A stretch of 64,000 nucleotides of DNA from Streptomyces sp. H39-S7 (GCF_027158205.1 NZ_JAPVLU010000002.1:1-64000), one strand, 5' to 3'. Positions 42,859 through 52,200 are shown, counted from the stretch's first letter. The notes: a model not told the origin generated them from the sequence alone. Translations and numbers: made by a program.

Positions 42859-44433
42859 GTGACGGAAGCGGTGAGCCACCCGGCTCTGGAACACGGGGCC
42901 CAGTTGTGCGGCCTCGCCGAGAACGAAGCCCTGCCGCGGCAGTTGCTCGCCCGCTTCATCGCTCGCGCCGACGAGGACCTCCTGGGCGAACTCGCCACGC
43001 GGACCGACCTCGGGCCCGAGCTCCGGCACGCGCTGGTCGAGCGCGGTGGCGGCTGGGTGCGGCAGCGGCTGATCTGGGCCGGATGCCTGCCGTTGGAGGA
43101 AGTGCCGCGGGACGACCCCAAGGTGGCACTCGCCGCCCTCGTCAGCGACCTGGCGCCGCTCTCCTGGGCGGCGGAGCTCGCCGTCTGCCCCGACCGCGAC
43201 GTCCGTTGGGAGGTGGCGGACCTGGAGCGGGATCTCGGCGAAACGTTCTACGTCCTTGCCGATGACCCGGACCACGGCGTCCTGGAAGCACTCGCCCTCA
43301 ACGCGGCGCTGCCCTCCGACCTGATGGAGACGTTCGCCCGGCATCCGAGCACAGCCGTACGGTCCGCGCTCGCCCGCAACGACCAGGTTCCCGCCCGCAT
43401 CCTCGCCGGGCTGCTCGCCGACGGCGGCAGCCCGCCGCCCACCATGTGCGGCTCGTGCCGCACCGTCGCGGACCCTGACGCGCGCCGCGCCCAGTGCGGC
43501 GATCACGGACCCGGCATCTTCGAGGTCCGGCTCTCCGCACTGCAGAATCCCGCGACGCCGCCGGACGGCATGGCGGCGTTGGTCTCCCTGCCGGAACCCT
43601 GGCAGCGCGCCTTCATCGCCGAACGCTCCGGCCTCGGTGAGGAGGTGTACACCGCGCTGGCCGACGACGCCGACCCGTTGGTCCGGCGGGCTCTCGCCCT
43701 CAACCCCGCCGTCCCCGGACCGTTGCTGCGACGCCTCGCCGGCGACCCGGCGCCCGAGGTCCGGCGCGGGCTCAGCGACAATCCGGCCGTCACCCTGGAC
43801 CTGCTCGTGTCGCTCGCCGCCCGTCAGCGCTTCGTCCGGGAGATCCCCCCGAGGATCGCCGCCGCGTCCGAAAACGAACTGCGGCTGCTCGCCGCGTCCC
43901 CCGTCGCTCAGGTGCGCGCGCTCGCCGCCGTCAGGGAGGACCTTCCGGCCGATCTGCTCACCGGGTTCGCGGCGGACCCGGACGCGGGCGTGGCCAAGCG
44001 GATCGCCCCCCACCCGTCCCTCACCGCGGACCATCTGCTGGCCATCGTGGAACGGCACGGCCTCTCCGTCTACAGCGCGGTCGCCACCAACCCGCACTGC
44101 CCCGCCGATCTGCTGCACCGGATGGCGCTCGACTCGCACGCGGTCCGCAAGGCGCTGGGCCCGATCGCCCGCCACCCATCGGCCACCGCGGAGACGCTGC
44201 TGCTCTGTCTGGAGCACCGCGACGGATGCTGGTTCGCCGCTCGGCACCCCGCACTGCCTGCGGAGGTTCTGGTGGAACTGCTGGGCCACCCCGACTGGGA
44301 CGTGGCCTCGGGTGCGGCGGAGAACAGCGCTCTTCCCACGGCGGTGATGGAGCGGCTGATCGACGGCTGGCTGCCCGGAGCCCCGGCGGCCGGCTGGCGA
44401 CCGCGCTCCCGGCGCCCCACGGGGACGGCGTGA
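42859..44433 (+). CDS. Leucine-rich repeat variant (LRV) protein with internal Cys cluster
   Basis: A 524-residue protein made mainly of about 24-residue helical repeats of the LRV type. Recurring cores include ALALNAALPSDLMETFARHPSTAVRSALARN, ALALNPAVPGPLLRRLAGDPAPEVRRGLSDN and ENSALPTAVMERL. LRV solenoids alternate alpha and 3-10 helices and act as binding scaffolds. Around residues 210-230 a cluster CGSCRTVADPDARRAQCGDH interrupts the repeats and could hold zinc or an iron-sulfur centre. GTG 42859 follows GGAGGA. No signal peptide. It is divergent from the amidase and 13 bases before the aminotransferase gene, so those two may be an operon. Partner unknown. Confidence 0.8.
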   Translation: MTEAVSHPALEHGAQLCGLAENEALPRQLLARFIARADEDLLGELATRTDLGPELRHALVERGGGWVRQRLIWAGCLPLEEVPRDDPKVALAALVSDLAPLSWAAELAVCPDRDVRWEVADLERDLGETFYVLADDPDHGVLEALALNAALPSDLMETFARHPSTAVRSALARNDQVPARILAGLLADGGSPPPTMCGSCRTVADPDARRAQCGDHGPGIFEVRLSALQNPATPPDGMAALVSLPEPWQRAFIAERSGLGEEVYTALADDADPLVRRALALNPAVPGPLLRRLAGDPAPEVRRGLSDNPAVTLDLLVSLAARQRFVREIPPRIAAASENELRLLAASPVAQVRALAAVREDLPADLLTGFAADPDAGVAKRIAPHPSLTADHLLAIVERHGLSVYSAVATNPHCPADLLHRMALDSHAVRKALGPIARHPSATAETLLLCLEHRDGCWFAARHPALPAEVLVELLGHPDWDVASGAAENSALPTAVMERLIDGWLPGAPAAGWRPRSRRPTGTA

Positions 44434-44446
44434 TTGGGTGGCCGGT

Positions 44447-45235
44447 ATGACTGGTACTCCTGCCTTCCGGATCGAGATCGACGGCCGCGCCGCCACCGCC
44501 GAGGACCTGTCGCGGTTCGTCATGGTCAGCAGCTATGGGCACTTCACCGCCATGCAGGTCAGGGGGCGGGCGGTGCGCGGGCTCGACTTCCATCTCGAGC
44601 GGCTGGCCGGCGCCACCCGGGAGCTGTTCGGCACCGGGTTGGACGGCGGCCGGGTGCTCGACGCGGTCCGGCACGCGCTGGGTGACGACGTCGACGCGTC
44701 GGTGCGCGTCAATGTCTTCCGCCCCGACGGGGCCGATGACGTCTCCCTCCTGGTGTCGGTCCGGGGTCCGGGGCCCGGACCGGGCGGGCCGCAGAGCCTG
44801 CTGTCCGTCGACTACCAGCGGCCCGTGGCCCACGTGAAGCACGTCGGAGGCTTCGCCCAGGGGTACTTCGGCAACGCGGCGCGCGAGGCCGGGTTCGACG
44901 AGGCGCTGCTCGTCGGGCCCGGTGGCGTGATCGCCGAGGGGTCGATCACCAACGTCGGCTTCGCGGACGGCGACACGGTCGTCTGGCCCGACGCGCCCGC
45001 CCTGCACGGCATCACGATGCGGGTGATCCAGCGGGAGATGGACGCGGCCGGAGTGCCGTGGCGGCACCGGCGGGTCACGGTGGCCGAGGTGGCCTCGTTC
45101 GACGGCGCCTTCGCCTGCAACTCGCGGGGGATCGCTCCGGTCGGGCGGCTGGACGAGCTGATCCTGCCCACGGGTTCGGATCTGGTGAAGCGGGTGATCT
45201 CGCTCTTCGAGTCCGCTCCGTGGGACGCGCTGTGA
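44447..45235 (+). CDS. Class IV aminotransferase (aminodeoxychorismate lyase / BCAT-like)
   Basis: A 262-residue PLP enzyme of fold type IV. The PLP-binding lysine is in HVKHVGGFAQGYFGNAAREAGFDEALL (about 127-153). The phosphate-binding and recognition loops follow in GVIAEGSITNVGF (about 164-176), and HGITMRVIQRE is the conserved later helix. It could lyse aminodeoxychorismate to p-aminobenzoate or transaminate a branched or D-amino acid; sequence does not decide. The ATG lies 13 bases after the LRV gene stop and lacks a good ribosome site, so translation may be coupled. Confidence 0.85.
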   Translation: MTGTPAFRIEIDGRAATAEDLSRFVMVSSYGHFTAMQVRGRAVRGLDFHLERLAGATRELFGTGLDGGRVLDAVRHALGDDVDASVRVNVFRPDGADDVSLLVSVRGPGPGPGGPQSLLSVDYQRPVAHVKHVGGFAQGYFGNAAREAGFDEALLVGPGGVIAEGSITNVGFADGDTVVWPDAPALHGITMRVIQREMDAAGVPWRHRRVTVAEVASFDGAFACNSRGIAPVGRLDELILPTGSDLVKRVISLFESAPWDAL

Positions 45236-45389
45236 GCCGGTGGGCGGCGGACGTGCGGGGACGGCCTTCCGGTGCCGGTAAACCCGTTGCCGATGGGAAA
45301 AGCCGAACAAAAAGGTGACGCATGTTCACCTTCCGGCCTGGCCGTACCGGCGGTAACCTCCGGCGCATCGGCCTCCGGGAGGAGCAGGA

Positions 45390-48215
45390 ATGCCACAACG
45401 CACCGGCAAACTACGCACCGGCAAGGTAGGCGCCCGCAAGGGCAAGGCAGTCACCCGCAAGTTCAGAACGGTGACCGCCGCGGCGCTGCTCGCACTCGGC
45501 GTCACCCTCGTCGTACCGCTGCCGCAAGCGGCCCAGGCGGCCGACCCCGTCACCGACTACTGCCAGGGCCGGTGCGGCGACATCCTGCCGGCCGGGGAGA
45601 ACGGCAACGCGACGCTCGCCGACATCCTGGCCCACAAGGTCTTCGGCACCCGCCCCGCGCACGCCGCCGACCAACTCGGGCCGTACGCCAACCTGGCGAC
45701 CGGCTATCCGTCGCTCACCGACGCCTCCATCACCTCCTTCTTCAACGACGCCTCCTTCGGCGTCCCCTCCGGCCAGGTCGCGTCCGTGACCACACCCCGC
45801 GCCGACGTCACCATCACCCGCGACAAGAAGACCGGCGTCCCGCACATCAAGGGCACCACCCGCGACGGAACCGAGTTCGGCGCGGGCTACGCGGCAGCTC
45901 AGGACCGGCTGTGGCTGATGGACCTGTTCCGGCACGTGGGACGCGGCCAGCTGTCGTCCTTCGCGGGCGGCGCGGCCGCCAACCGGGAACTGGAGCAGCA
46001 GTTCTGGCGGGCCGCCCCGTACACGGAGGCCGACCTCCAGGCCCAGGTGGACCAGCTCACGGCCAACAGCGGCCCGCGCGGACAGCAGGCGCTGGCCGAC
46101 GTGACCGCGTACGTGGCCGGTATCAACGCCTACATCACGGCGTCCAAGAACGGCCGGTACTTCCCCGGCGAGTACGTGCTGACCGGCCAGATCGACGCGG
46201 TCACCAACGCAGGCGAGATCCAGCCATTCAAGCTCACCGACCTGATCGCGCTCGGCTCGGTCATCGGCGCGCTGTTCGGCTCCGGCGGCGGCGGTGAGGT
46301 GGAGAGCGCGATCTCGCTGCTCGCCGCCCAGCAGAAGTACGGCGTCACGCAAGGGACCGCGGTCTGGGAGACGTTCCGCGAGCGCAACGACCCCGAGGCC
46401 ACACTGACGCTGCACGACGGATCCAGCTTCCCGTACGCGGGCAAGCCCGCCAACCCGCAGGGCGCGGCGCTGCCGGCGCCCGGAACGGTCGTCGCGGAAC
46501 CGCTGGTCTACGACCAGACGGGCGGCGCGGCGACCGCCGCGAAGACACCGGTCAAGGCCGGCCCGCTCAAGGCCGCGCAGGGCATCTTCGACGACGGGGC
46601 GCTGCCGGCGAACCTGTTCTCCACGAAGAAGGGCATGTCCAACGCACTGGTGGTCAGCGGCGCGCACACCGCCAGCGGCCATCCGCTCGCCGTGTTCGGC
46701 CCGCAGACCGGCTACTTCGCACCGCAGCTGCTGATGCTCCAGGAGCTCCAGGGCCCGGGGATCAGCGCGCGCGGCGCCTCGTTCGCCGGGCTGGGGATGT
46801 ACGTGGAACTCGGCCGCGGCCAGGACTACGCCTGGAGCGCCACCTCGGCCGGCCAGGACATCACCGACACCTACGCCGTCGAGCTGTGCCAGGACGCCGT
46901 GCACTACGTCTACCACGGCGTCTGCACGGCCATGGAGAAGCTGGAGCGCGTCAACTCCTGGAAGCCCACGGTCGCCGACTCGACCGCCGCGGGCTCCTAC
47001 CGGATGCAGGTCTACCGCACGGCGTACGGGCCGGTGTCGTACCGCGCGACGGTCGGCGGCAGGGCGGTCGCGTACACCACGCTGCGCAGCTCGTACCGGC
47101 ACGAGGCCGACTCGATCATCGGGTTCCAGATGCTGAACGACCCCGGCTACGTCCATGACGCGGCCTCGTTCCAGCAGGCCACCCAGTACATCAACTACAC
47201 CTTCAACTGGTTCTACGCGGACTCCCGGCAGACCGCCTACTTCAACAGCGGGACGAATCCGGTGCGCGCCGCCGGCGTCGACCCCTCGTTCCCGGTGAAG
47301 GCGGAAGCCGCCTACGAGTGGCAGGGCTGGAACCCGGTGACGAACACCGCCACCTACACCCCGCCCGCGCAGCACCCGCAATCCGTCGACCAGGACTACT
47401 ACATCTCGTGGAACAACAAGCAGGCCAAGGAGTTCGCCTCGGCCGGATTCGGCAACGGCCCCGTGCACCGCGGGGACCTGCTGAACGACCGGGTGAAGCA
47501 GCTCGTCGCCGCGGGCGGGGTGACCCGGTCCGCGCTCACCAAGGCGATGGCCGACGCCGCGCTGACCGACCTGCGCGGTGAGGACGTCCTGCCGGAGCTG
47601 CTGCGCGTGCTGCGCAGCGCGCCGGTCACCGACCCGCAACTGGTCACCGCGGTGCAGCAGTTGTCCGACTGGGGCGCGGCGGGCAGCAAGCGCAGGGAGA
47701 CCGCGGCGGGCTCCCACGTGTACGCCGACGCGGACGCGGTCCGCACCATGGACGCGTGGTGGCCGCTGCTGATCGAGGGCGCGTTCCGGCCCGGTCTCGG
47801 CGACGGCCTGTACGCGGCGCTGACCTCCAACCTGTGGATCGACGAGTCACCGTCGGCCGGCCACGGACCGACCGGGGCGCACGCGGGCAGCGCGTTCCAG
47901 TACGGCTGGTGGGGCTACGCGGACAAGGACCTGCGGAAGGTCCTCGGCGACCCGGTGCAGGGCTGGACGCCGCAGGCCTTCTGTGGCGGCGGCACCATCG
48001 GCGGCTGCCGTGACGTGCTGCTGGCCACGCTGAAGCAGGCGGTCGCGAAGCCCGCGAGCGCCGTCTACCCGGGCGACGCCAGCTGCTCGGCCGGCGACCA
48101 GTGGTGCTCCGACACGATCATCCAGCGACCGCTGGGCGGGATCACCCAGGACAAGATCAGCTGGCAGAACCGGCCGACGTTCCAGCAGGTCGTGGAGTTC
48201 CCCGCACACCGGTAG
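45390..48215 (+). CDS. Secreted penicillin acylase family Ntn hydrolase
   Basis: A 941-residue precursor of the Ntn-hydrolase penicillin acylase family, which cleaves amide bonds of acylated compounds (penicillins, acyl-homoserine lactones, cyclic lipopeptides) after self-cleavage into alpha and beta chains. A long basic N-terminus and hydrophobic segment end in QAAQAAD (about 50). The alpha-chain region has GVPHIKGTTRDGTEFGAGYAAAQDRLWLMDLFR. The predicted autocleavage gives Ser as the new beta-chain N-terminus in KKGMSNALVVSG (about 413), where the usual residue before it is Gly. HPLAVFGPQ follows. GGAG precedes the ATG. A strong bidirectional terminator follows. Confidence 0.87.
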   Translation: MPQRTGKLRTGKVGARKGKAVTRKFRTVTAAALLALGVTLVVPLPQAAQAADPVTDYCQGRCGDILPAGENGNATLADILAHKVFGTRPAHAADQLGPYANLATGYPSLTDASITSFFNDASFGVPSGQVASVTTPRADVTITRDKKTGVPHIKGTTRDGTEFGAGYAAAQDRLWLMDLFRHVGRGQLSSFAGGAAANRELEQQFWRAAPYTEADLQAQVDQLTANSGPRGQQALADVTAYVAGINAYITASKNGRYFPGEYVLTGQIDAVTNAGEIQPFKLTDLIALGSVIGALFGSGGGGEVESAISLLAAQQKYGVTQGTAVWETFRERNDPEATLTLHDGSSFPYAGKPANPQGAALPAPGTVVAEPLVYDQTGGAATAAKTPVKAGPLKAAQGIFDDGALPANLFSTKKGMSNALVVSGAHTASGHPLAVFGPQTGYFAPQLLMLQELQGPGISARGASFAGLGMYVELGRGQDYAWSATSAGQDITDTYAVELCQDAVHYVYHGVCTAMEKLERVNSWKPTVADSTAAGSYRMQVYRTAYGPVSYRATVGGRAVAYTTLRSSYRHEADSIIGFQMLNDPGYVHDAASFQQATQYINYTFNWFYADSRQTAYFNSGTNPVRAAGVDPSFPVKAEAAYEWQGWNPVTNTATYTPPAQHPQSVDQDYYISWNNKQAKEFASAGFGNGPVHRGDLLNDRVKQLVAAGGVTRSALTKAMADAALTDLRGEDVLPELLRVLRSAPVTDPQLVTAVQQLSDWGAAGSKRRETAAGSHVYADADAVRTMDAWWPLLIEGAFRPGLGDGLYAALTSNLWIDESPSAGHGPTGAHAGSAFQYGWWGYADKDLRKVLGDPVQGWTPQAFCGGGTIGGCRDVLLATLKQAVAKPASAVYPGDASCSAGDQWCSDTIIQRPLGGITQDKISWQNRPTFQQVVEFPAHR

Positions 48216-48238
48216 CGGCTCACGGTGAACGGGCGCGT

Positions 48239-48277
48239 GCCGCGGGACGGGACTCAGTGCGAGACCCGTCCCGCGGC
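48239..48277. terminator. Bidirectional hairpin terminator
   Basis: GCCGCGGGACGGG (48239-48251) and its exact complement (48265-48277) form a 13-bp stem. The convergent gene's stop codon is in the loop. Confidence 0.8.
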
Positions 48278-49582
48278 GAGCACCACGCGCGCCAGATCCT
48301 CGTGGCAGATGTCGCTGTGCGCGCCCGCCGGCGGCGGGCCGCTGCGCACGACGGCCGACACGTCCACGCTCACGCACCCGGACACCGGGAACCGGCCGGT
48401 GCGGGCGTCCTCGACCGTCGCCCGCCGGGTGCCGGCGACGGCCTGGATGCCGTCGTGGCCCATCGCGCCCCAGCGGTCGCCGAGCCCGAGCAGCGAGGAG
48501 TCGTCGCGCGACAGCCGCGACGCGAGCGGGTAGATCACCCCGAGTGCCGTGTCGTGGCGGGAGAAGCAGGACACCACGGGCCCGTCCACCCGGTTCCCGA
48601 CGTCGCGCAGCACCCCCGAGCGCGAGGCGTCGCCGGGCAGTTGGCGCGCGTACGCGTAGTGCGAGAACGCGCCCTGGAGCAGCGTCACGGACTTCACGTT
48701 GTGCGCCGCGGCGGGCAGGCCGAGCAGGGCGAACGAGACCAGCCGGGCACCGAAGCTGTGCCCCACCAGGTGCACGCGTGCCGGGGTCGCCGTCTGCGCC
48801 AGCCCGCCCAGCACCGGGCCGAGGCCGCGCTGGCCGATCGTGCCCGCCCGCCGCTTCATCGCGAAGTACGTGGCCTGCCGCAGCAGTTCGTGCGCGCCGT
48901 TCCACAGCCGCCTGCGGAGCCCGCCGAACAGCTGCGGTTCGCCGGGCCCGTCGGAACCGCAGTCGACGCCGGTCTCCTGGAGGGCGGCGGTGAACTCCGC
49001 GCAGAGCGCGACCGGGTCGTCCAGCAGGATCGCCGGGTCGGACTGCGACCCGTCGTCGGAGTCGGCGGCGAACCCGGCGGCGGGGCAGCCCTCCGGCAGT
49101 TCCACGAGCTCGCGGACCAGGCGTACGTACTCCGCGAACGCCTCGGGGGAGTCGGGACACTCCCGCAGCAGCTCCGCCAGCCGCCCCACCGTCGTGCCCT
49201 GCTCGGGGAACATGGTGGTCAGGGCCCGGCACGTCTCCTCGCTCAGCTCCGTCCGTCCGGCCGGGTCGGGGGCGATCGTCAGCGCGGGCGTGAAGTCCGG
49301 GATGGGCTCGTCGCTGAACCGCATCGCGGGCCAGAGCACCCCGACGTAACCGAGCCGCACGCGGGTGCCGGAGCCGAGCAGCCCCGGGAAGGGCGCGAAG
49401 AAGCGGTCGTAGAGCCAGTTCGCCATGGACTGGTCGTTGTTCCAGCCGTGCGCGAACATCACCAGATCGGTGACTCCCGCGGCGGTCGCGCCCGCCAGCA
49501 GCTGATCACGCTGCCGCACGTCGACATCCCCGTCCGCGTCGAAGGTCAGTTCCCAGTACGGCCGCACACTCGTCACTGTCAC
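48254..49582 (-). CDS. Cytoplasmic alpha/beta-hydrolase-like protein
   Basis: A 442-residue protein with no signal peptide. LVMFAHGWNNDQSMANWLYDRFFAPF (about 40-65) gives an oxyanion-type loop, and HLVGHSFGARLVSFALLG (about 271-288) is a nucleophile elbow with Ser. About 200 residues separate these motifs, much longer than in ordinary lipases, and that insert is acidic and helical. Candidates for the catalytic Asp/His lie in the last 120 residues (FSRHDTALGVIYP, GAMGHDGIQ). I do not recognise the subfamily; it could be an intracellular esterase or a non-enzymatic serine-hydrolase fold. Convergent with the penicillin acylase gene. Confidence 0.7.
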   Translation of the reverse strand: MTVTSVRPYWELTFDADGDVDVRQRDQLLAGATAAGVTDLVMFAHGWNNDQSMANWLYDRFFAPFPGLLGSGTRVRLGYVGVLWPAMRFSDEPIPDFTPALTIAPDPAGRTELSEETCRALTTMFPEQGTTVGRLAELLRECPDSPEAFAEYVRLVRELVELPEGCPAAGFAADSDDGSQSDPAILLDDPVALCAEFTAALQETGVDCGSDGPGEPQLFGGLRRRLWNGAHELLRQATYFAMKRRAGTIGQRGLGPVLGGLAQTATPARVHLVGHSFGARLVSFALLGLPAAAHNVKSVTLLQGAFSHYAYARQLPGDASRSGVLRDVGNRVDGPVVSCFSRHDTALGVIYPLASRLSRDDSSLLGLGDRWGAMGHDGIQAVAGTRRATVEDARTGRFPVSGCVSVDVSAVVRSGPPPAGAHSDICHEDLARVVLAAGRVSH

Positions 49583-49690
49583 GGCGGTTCCCCTCTTCGA
49601 TCCGCGCCATGTGCGCGCATCATCCCGAACAGGGAGGAGACCGGCTATACCCCGCGCATACGATTTTGCCCTTCCGTGTGCCTGACCGAC

Positions 49691-49699
49691 CGCTTAGTA
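49691..49699. promoter_or_regulatory. Partial KstR2-like half-site upstream of the SDR operon
   Basis: CGCTTAGTA within TGACCGACCGCTTAGTATG; the reverse complement of the 41161 operator contains the same nine bases. A weaker site, 53 bases before the SDR start. Confidence 0.4.
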
Positions 49700-49751
49700 T
49701 GCGAAGGAGTCGTACCGAGCCGTACCCAGTCGAGTCGAAGGAGACACGATC

Positions 49752-50534
49752 GTGGCCGTGGAAAACCTGCGCGATGCCCGAGTGGTCGTCACCGGGGCAG
49801 GTGGCGGCATCGGTGCCGCGCTGGCCCGCAGATTCGCCGCCGAGGGCGCGCGGGTCGTGGTCAACGACCTGAACGCCGGAACCGCGCAGGCCGTCGCCGA
49901 CGAGATCGGCGGCATCGCGGTGCCGGGCGACGCCTCCGACGTCGTCGGCAAGGCGCGCGACGCGCTCGGCGGCACGATCGACGTCTTCTGCGCCAACGCC
50001 GGCATCGGCACCGGCGGCCCGGACGCCACCGACGAGGAGTGGGAACGCTCCTGGGACGTCAACGTCATGAGCCACGTCCGGGCGGCCCGCGCGCTGCTGC
50101 CCGAATGGCTGGAGCGCGGCAGCGGCCGGTTCGTCGCCACGGTCTCCGCCGCCGGGCTGCTCACCATGGTGGGTGCGGCGCCGTACTCGGTGACCAAGCA
50201 CGGCGCCTACGCCTACGCCGAGTGGCTGTCGCTCACCTACCGGCACCGCGGCATCCGCGTGCACGCGGTCTGCCCGCAGGGCGTGCGGACCGACATGATG
50301 CGGGCGGCCGGCGCCGCGGGCGAGCTGGTGCTCGCGCCCACCGCGATCGAGCCGGAGGAGCTCGCCGACGCCGTCATGGCCGGCATCGCCGCCGAGCAGT
50401 TCCTGATCCTGCCGCACCCCGAGGTCGCCCAGTACTACGCGGCCCGCGCCGCCGACCCCGAGCAGTGGATCGACGGCATGAACCGCCTGCAGAAGAAACT
50501 GGAGCGCGCGACGGAGAACGGGGACCGCGCGTGA
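49752..50534 (+). CDS. SDR family oxidoreductase
   Basis: A 260-residue classical short-chain dehydrogenase. The cofactor motif TGAGGGIGAAL is at about 14-24, NAG (CANAGIG) around 81, and the catalytic Ser, Tyr and Lys in VSAAGLLTMVGAAPYSVTKHG (about 131-152). An Asp after strand 2 (VVVNDLN) indicates NAD(H). Its stop overlaps the start of the acyl-CoA synthetase by four bases (GTGA), so the two form a translationally coupled operon; a 3-hydroxyacyl-CoA or ketone intermediate is a sensible substrate. Start GTG follows AAGGAGA. Confidence 0.9.
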   Translation: MAVENLRDARVVVTGAGGGIGAALARRFAAEGARVVVNDLNAGTAQAVADEIGGIAVPGDASDVVGKARDALGGTIDVFCANAGIGTGGPDATDEEWERSWDVNVMSHVRAARALLPEWLERGSGRFVATVSAAGLLTMVGAAPYSVTKHGAYAYAEWLSLTYRHRGIRVHAVCPQGVRTDMMRAAGAAGELVLAPTAIEPEELADAVMAGIAAEQFLILPHPEVAQYYAARAADPEQWIDGMNRLQKKLERATENGDRA

Positions 50535-52180
50535 TCTCGTACGCGGCCAAGCCGTGGCTCCGGCACTTCACCGAGGAGCAGCGCGCGCTGCCGGCCGCCC
50601 CGCCGAGCGTGCTGCACGCGTTCCGGGACTCGGCCGCCCGCGTCCCGGACCGGACCGCCCTCGCCTACTTCGACGGGCGGCTGACCTACCGCGAGGTCGA
50701 CGAACTCTCCGACGGTCTGGCGAACCACCTGGCGGCACGCGGGTTCGCACCCGGCGACCGGCTCGCGGTCATGCTGCAGAACATCCCGCAGTTCGTGGTC
50801 AGCCTGCTCGGCGCGTGGAAGGCCGGCGGCGTGGTCGTGCCGGTCAACCCGATGTACAAGACGCACGAGCTCACCCACATCCTCGCCGACGCCGGGGTCC
50901 GGGCGGTCGTCTGCTCCGACCGGGCCTGGGACGGCTACGTCCGGCAGACCGTCGCCGGATCGCAGGCCACGATCGCGCTGGTCACCAGCGAGCTGGACCT
51001 GCAGACGCGCGACGACCGCCGCGTCCTGCCCACCGGCCGGTTCCCCGCCACCGACGCGGAGGACCTGCTCGACGCGGCCCGCGCCGCCGTGGGACCGAAG
51101 CCCACGGCGCTTCCCGAGCGCGACGGCACCGCGCTGATCAGCTACACCTCCGGGACCACCGGCGCCCCCAAGGGCGCGATGAACACCCACGGGAACATCG
51201 CCTACAACGCCGACCGGCAGCGCGTCATGCTCGCCCTGCCCGACGGCTCGGTGATCTTCGCGCTGGCGCCGCTCTTCCACATCACCGGCATGGTCGCCCA
51301 GCTCTCCTCGGCCATCGCCAACGGCGCGACCCTGGCGCTCACCAACCGCTTCGAGGCGGGCGTCGTCCTGGAGGCGTTCCAGGAGTACCGCCCGGCCTAC
51401 ACCGTCGGCCCCGCCACCGCCTTCATGGCGCTGATGGCCCGCCCGGAGGCCACCCCGGACCACTTCACGTCGTTCCACTACATCTACTCCGGCGGCGCAC
51501 CCCTGCCGCCCGCCATCGTCGAGGGCTTCCGCGAGCGGTTCGGGCCCTACATCCGCAACGGCTACGGCCTCACCGAGTGCACCGCGCCCTGTGCGAGCGT
51601 GCCGGCCGGCCAGGAGGCACCCGTCGACCCGGAGTCCGGCACCCTGTCCGTCGGCGTCCCGGGCCCCGACACCGTGGTGCGCATCATCGACGAACACGGC
51701 GCGGAGGTGCCGTTCGGCACGCACGGCGAGATCGGCGTACGCGGCCCGATGGTGGTCCCCGGCTACTGGAACCGCCCCGAGGAGTCGGCCGCATCCCTGC
51801 CCGGCGGGGAACTGCGCACCGGAGACATCGGCTTCATGGACGAGGCGGGCTGGCTGTACGTCGTCGACCGTAAGAAGGACATGATCAACGCGTCCGGCTT
51901 CAAGGTCTGGCCGCGCGAGGTCGAGGACGTGCTCTACACCCACCCCGCCGTCCGCGAGGCGGCCGTCGTCGGCATCCCCGACGCCTACCGGGGCGAGAGC
52001 GTCAAGGCGTACGTCAGCCTGCGCCCCGGCCTGGCCGCCGAACCCGCGGATCTCATCGCGTACTGCAAGGAGCGGCTCGCCGCCTACAAGTACCCGCGCG
52101 AGGTGGAGGTCATCGAGGAGCTGCCGAAGACCGCAACCGGCAAGATCCTCCGGCGCGAATTGAAGGCCCGGGCCGGATAG
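50531..52180 (+). CDS. Acyl-CoA synthetase (AMP-binding)
   Basis: A 549-residue adenylate-forming ligase that activates a carboxylic acid with ATP and CoA. Core motifs are the P-loop-like SYTSGTTGAPKGAMNTH (about 197-213), NGYGLTECTAP (about 345-355), ELRTGDIGFMDEAGWLYVVDRKKDMINASGFKVWPREVE (about 427-465), and the C-terminal catalytic lysine in PKTATGKILRREL. The GTG start overlaps the upstream SDR stop. It resembles medium/long-chain fatty acid CoA ligases. With SDR, TetR and oxidoreductase neighbours it belongs to a fatty-acid or related degradation unit. Confidence 0.92.
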   Translation: MISYAAKPWLRHFTEEQRALPAAPPSVLHAFRDSAARVPDRTALAYFDGRLTYREVDELSDGLANHLAARGFAPGDRLAVMLQNIPQFVVSLLGAWKAGGVVVPVNPMYKTHELTHILADAGVRAVVCSDRAWDGYVRQTVAGSQATIALVTSELDLQTRDDRRVLPTGRFPATDAEDLLDAARAAVGPKPTALPERDGTALISYTSGTTGAPKGAMNTHGNIAYNADRQRVMLALPDGSVIFALAPLFHITGMVAQLSSAIANGATLALTNRFEAGVVLEAFQEYRPAYTVGPATAFMALMARPEATPDHFTSFHYIYSGGAPLPPAIVEGFRERFGPYIRNGYGLTECTAPCASVPAGQEAPVDPESGTLSVGVPGPDTVVRIIDEHGAEVPFGTHGEIGVRGPMVVPGYWNRPEESAASLPGGELRTGDIGFMDEAGWLYVVDRKKDMINASGFKVWPREVEDVLYTHPAVREAAVVGIPDAYRGESVKAYVSLRPGLAAEPADLIAYCKERLAAYKYPREVEVIEELPKTATGKILRRELKARAG

Positions 52181-52184
52181 GGTC

Positions 52185-52200
52185 CATACCGGTCGGAATG
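52185..52200. promoter_or_regulatory. TetR-type operator upstream of TetR (52236)
   Basis: CATACCGGTCGGAATG, one base different from 32445-32460, located between the acyl-CoA synthetase stop and the TetR start 35 bases on. Probable autoregulatory site. Confidence 0.6.

Noticed and set aside
48101..50530. Upstream extension of the acyl-CoA synthetase frame to about 1359 residues
   Set aside because: The extension overlaps the penicillin acylase end, the alpha/beta hydrolase and the SDR genes and has shadow composition; the GTG at 50531 begins at the normal family N-terminus.
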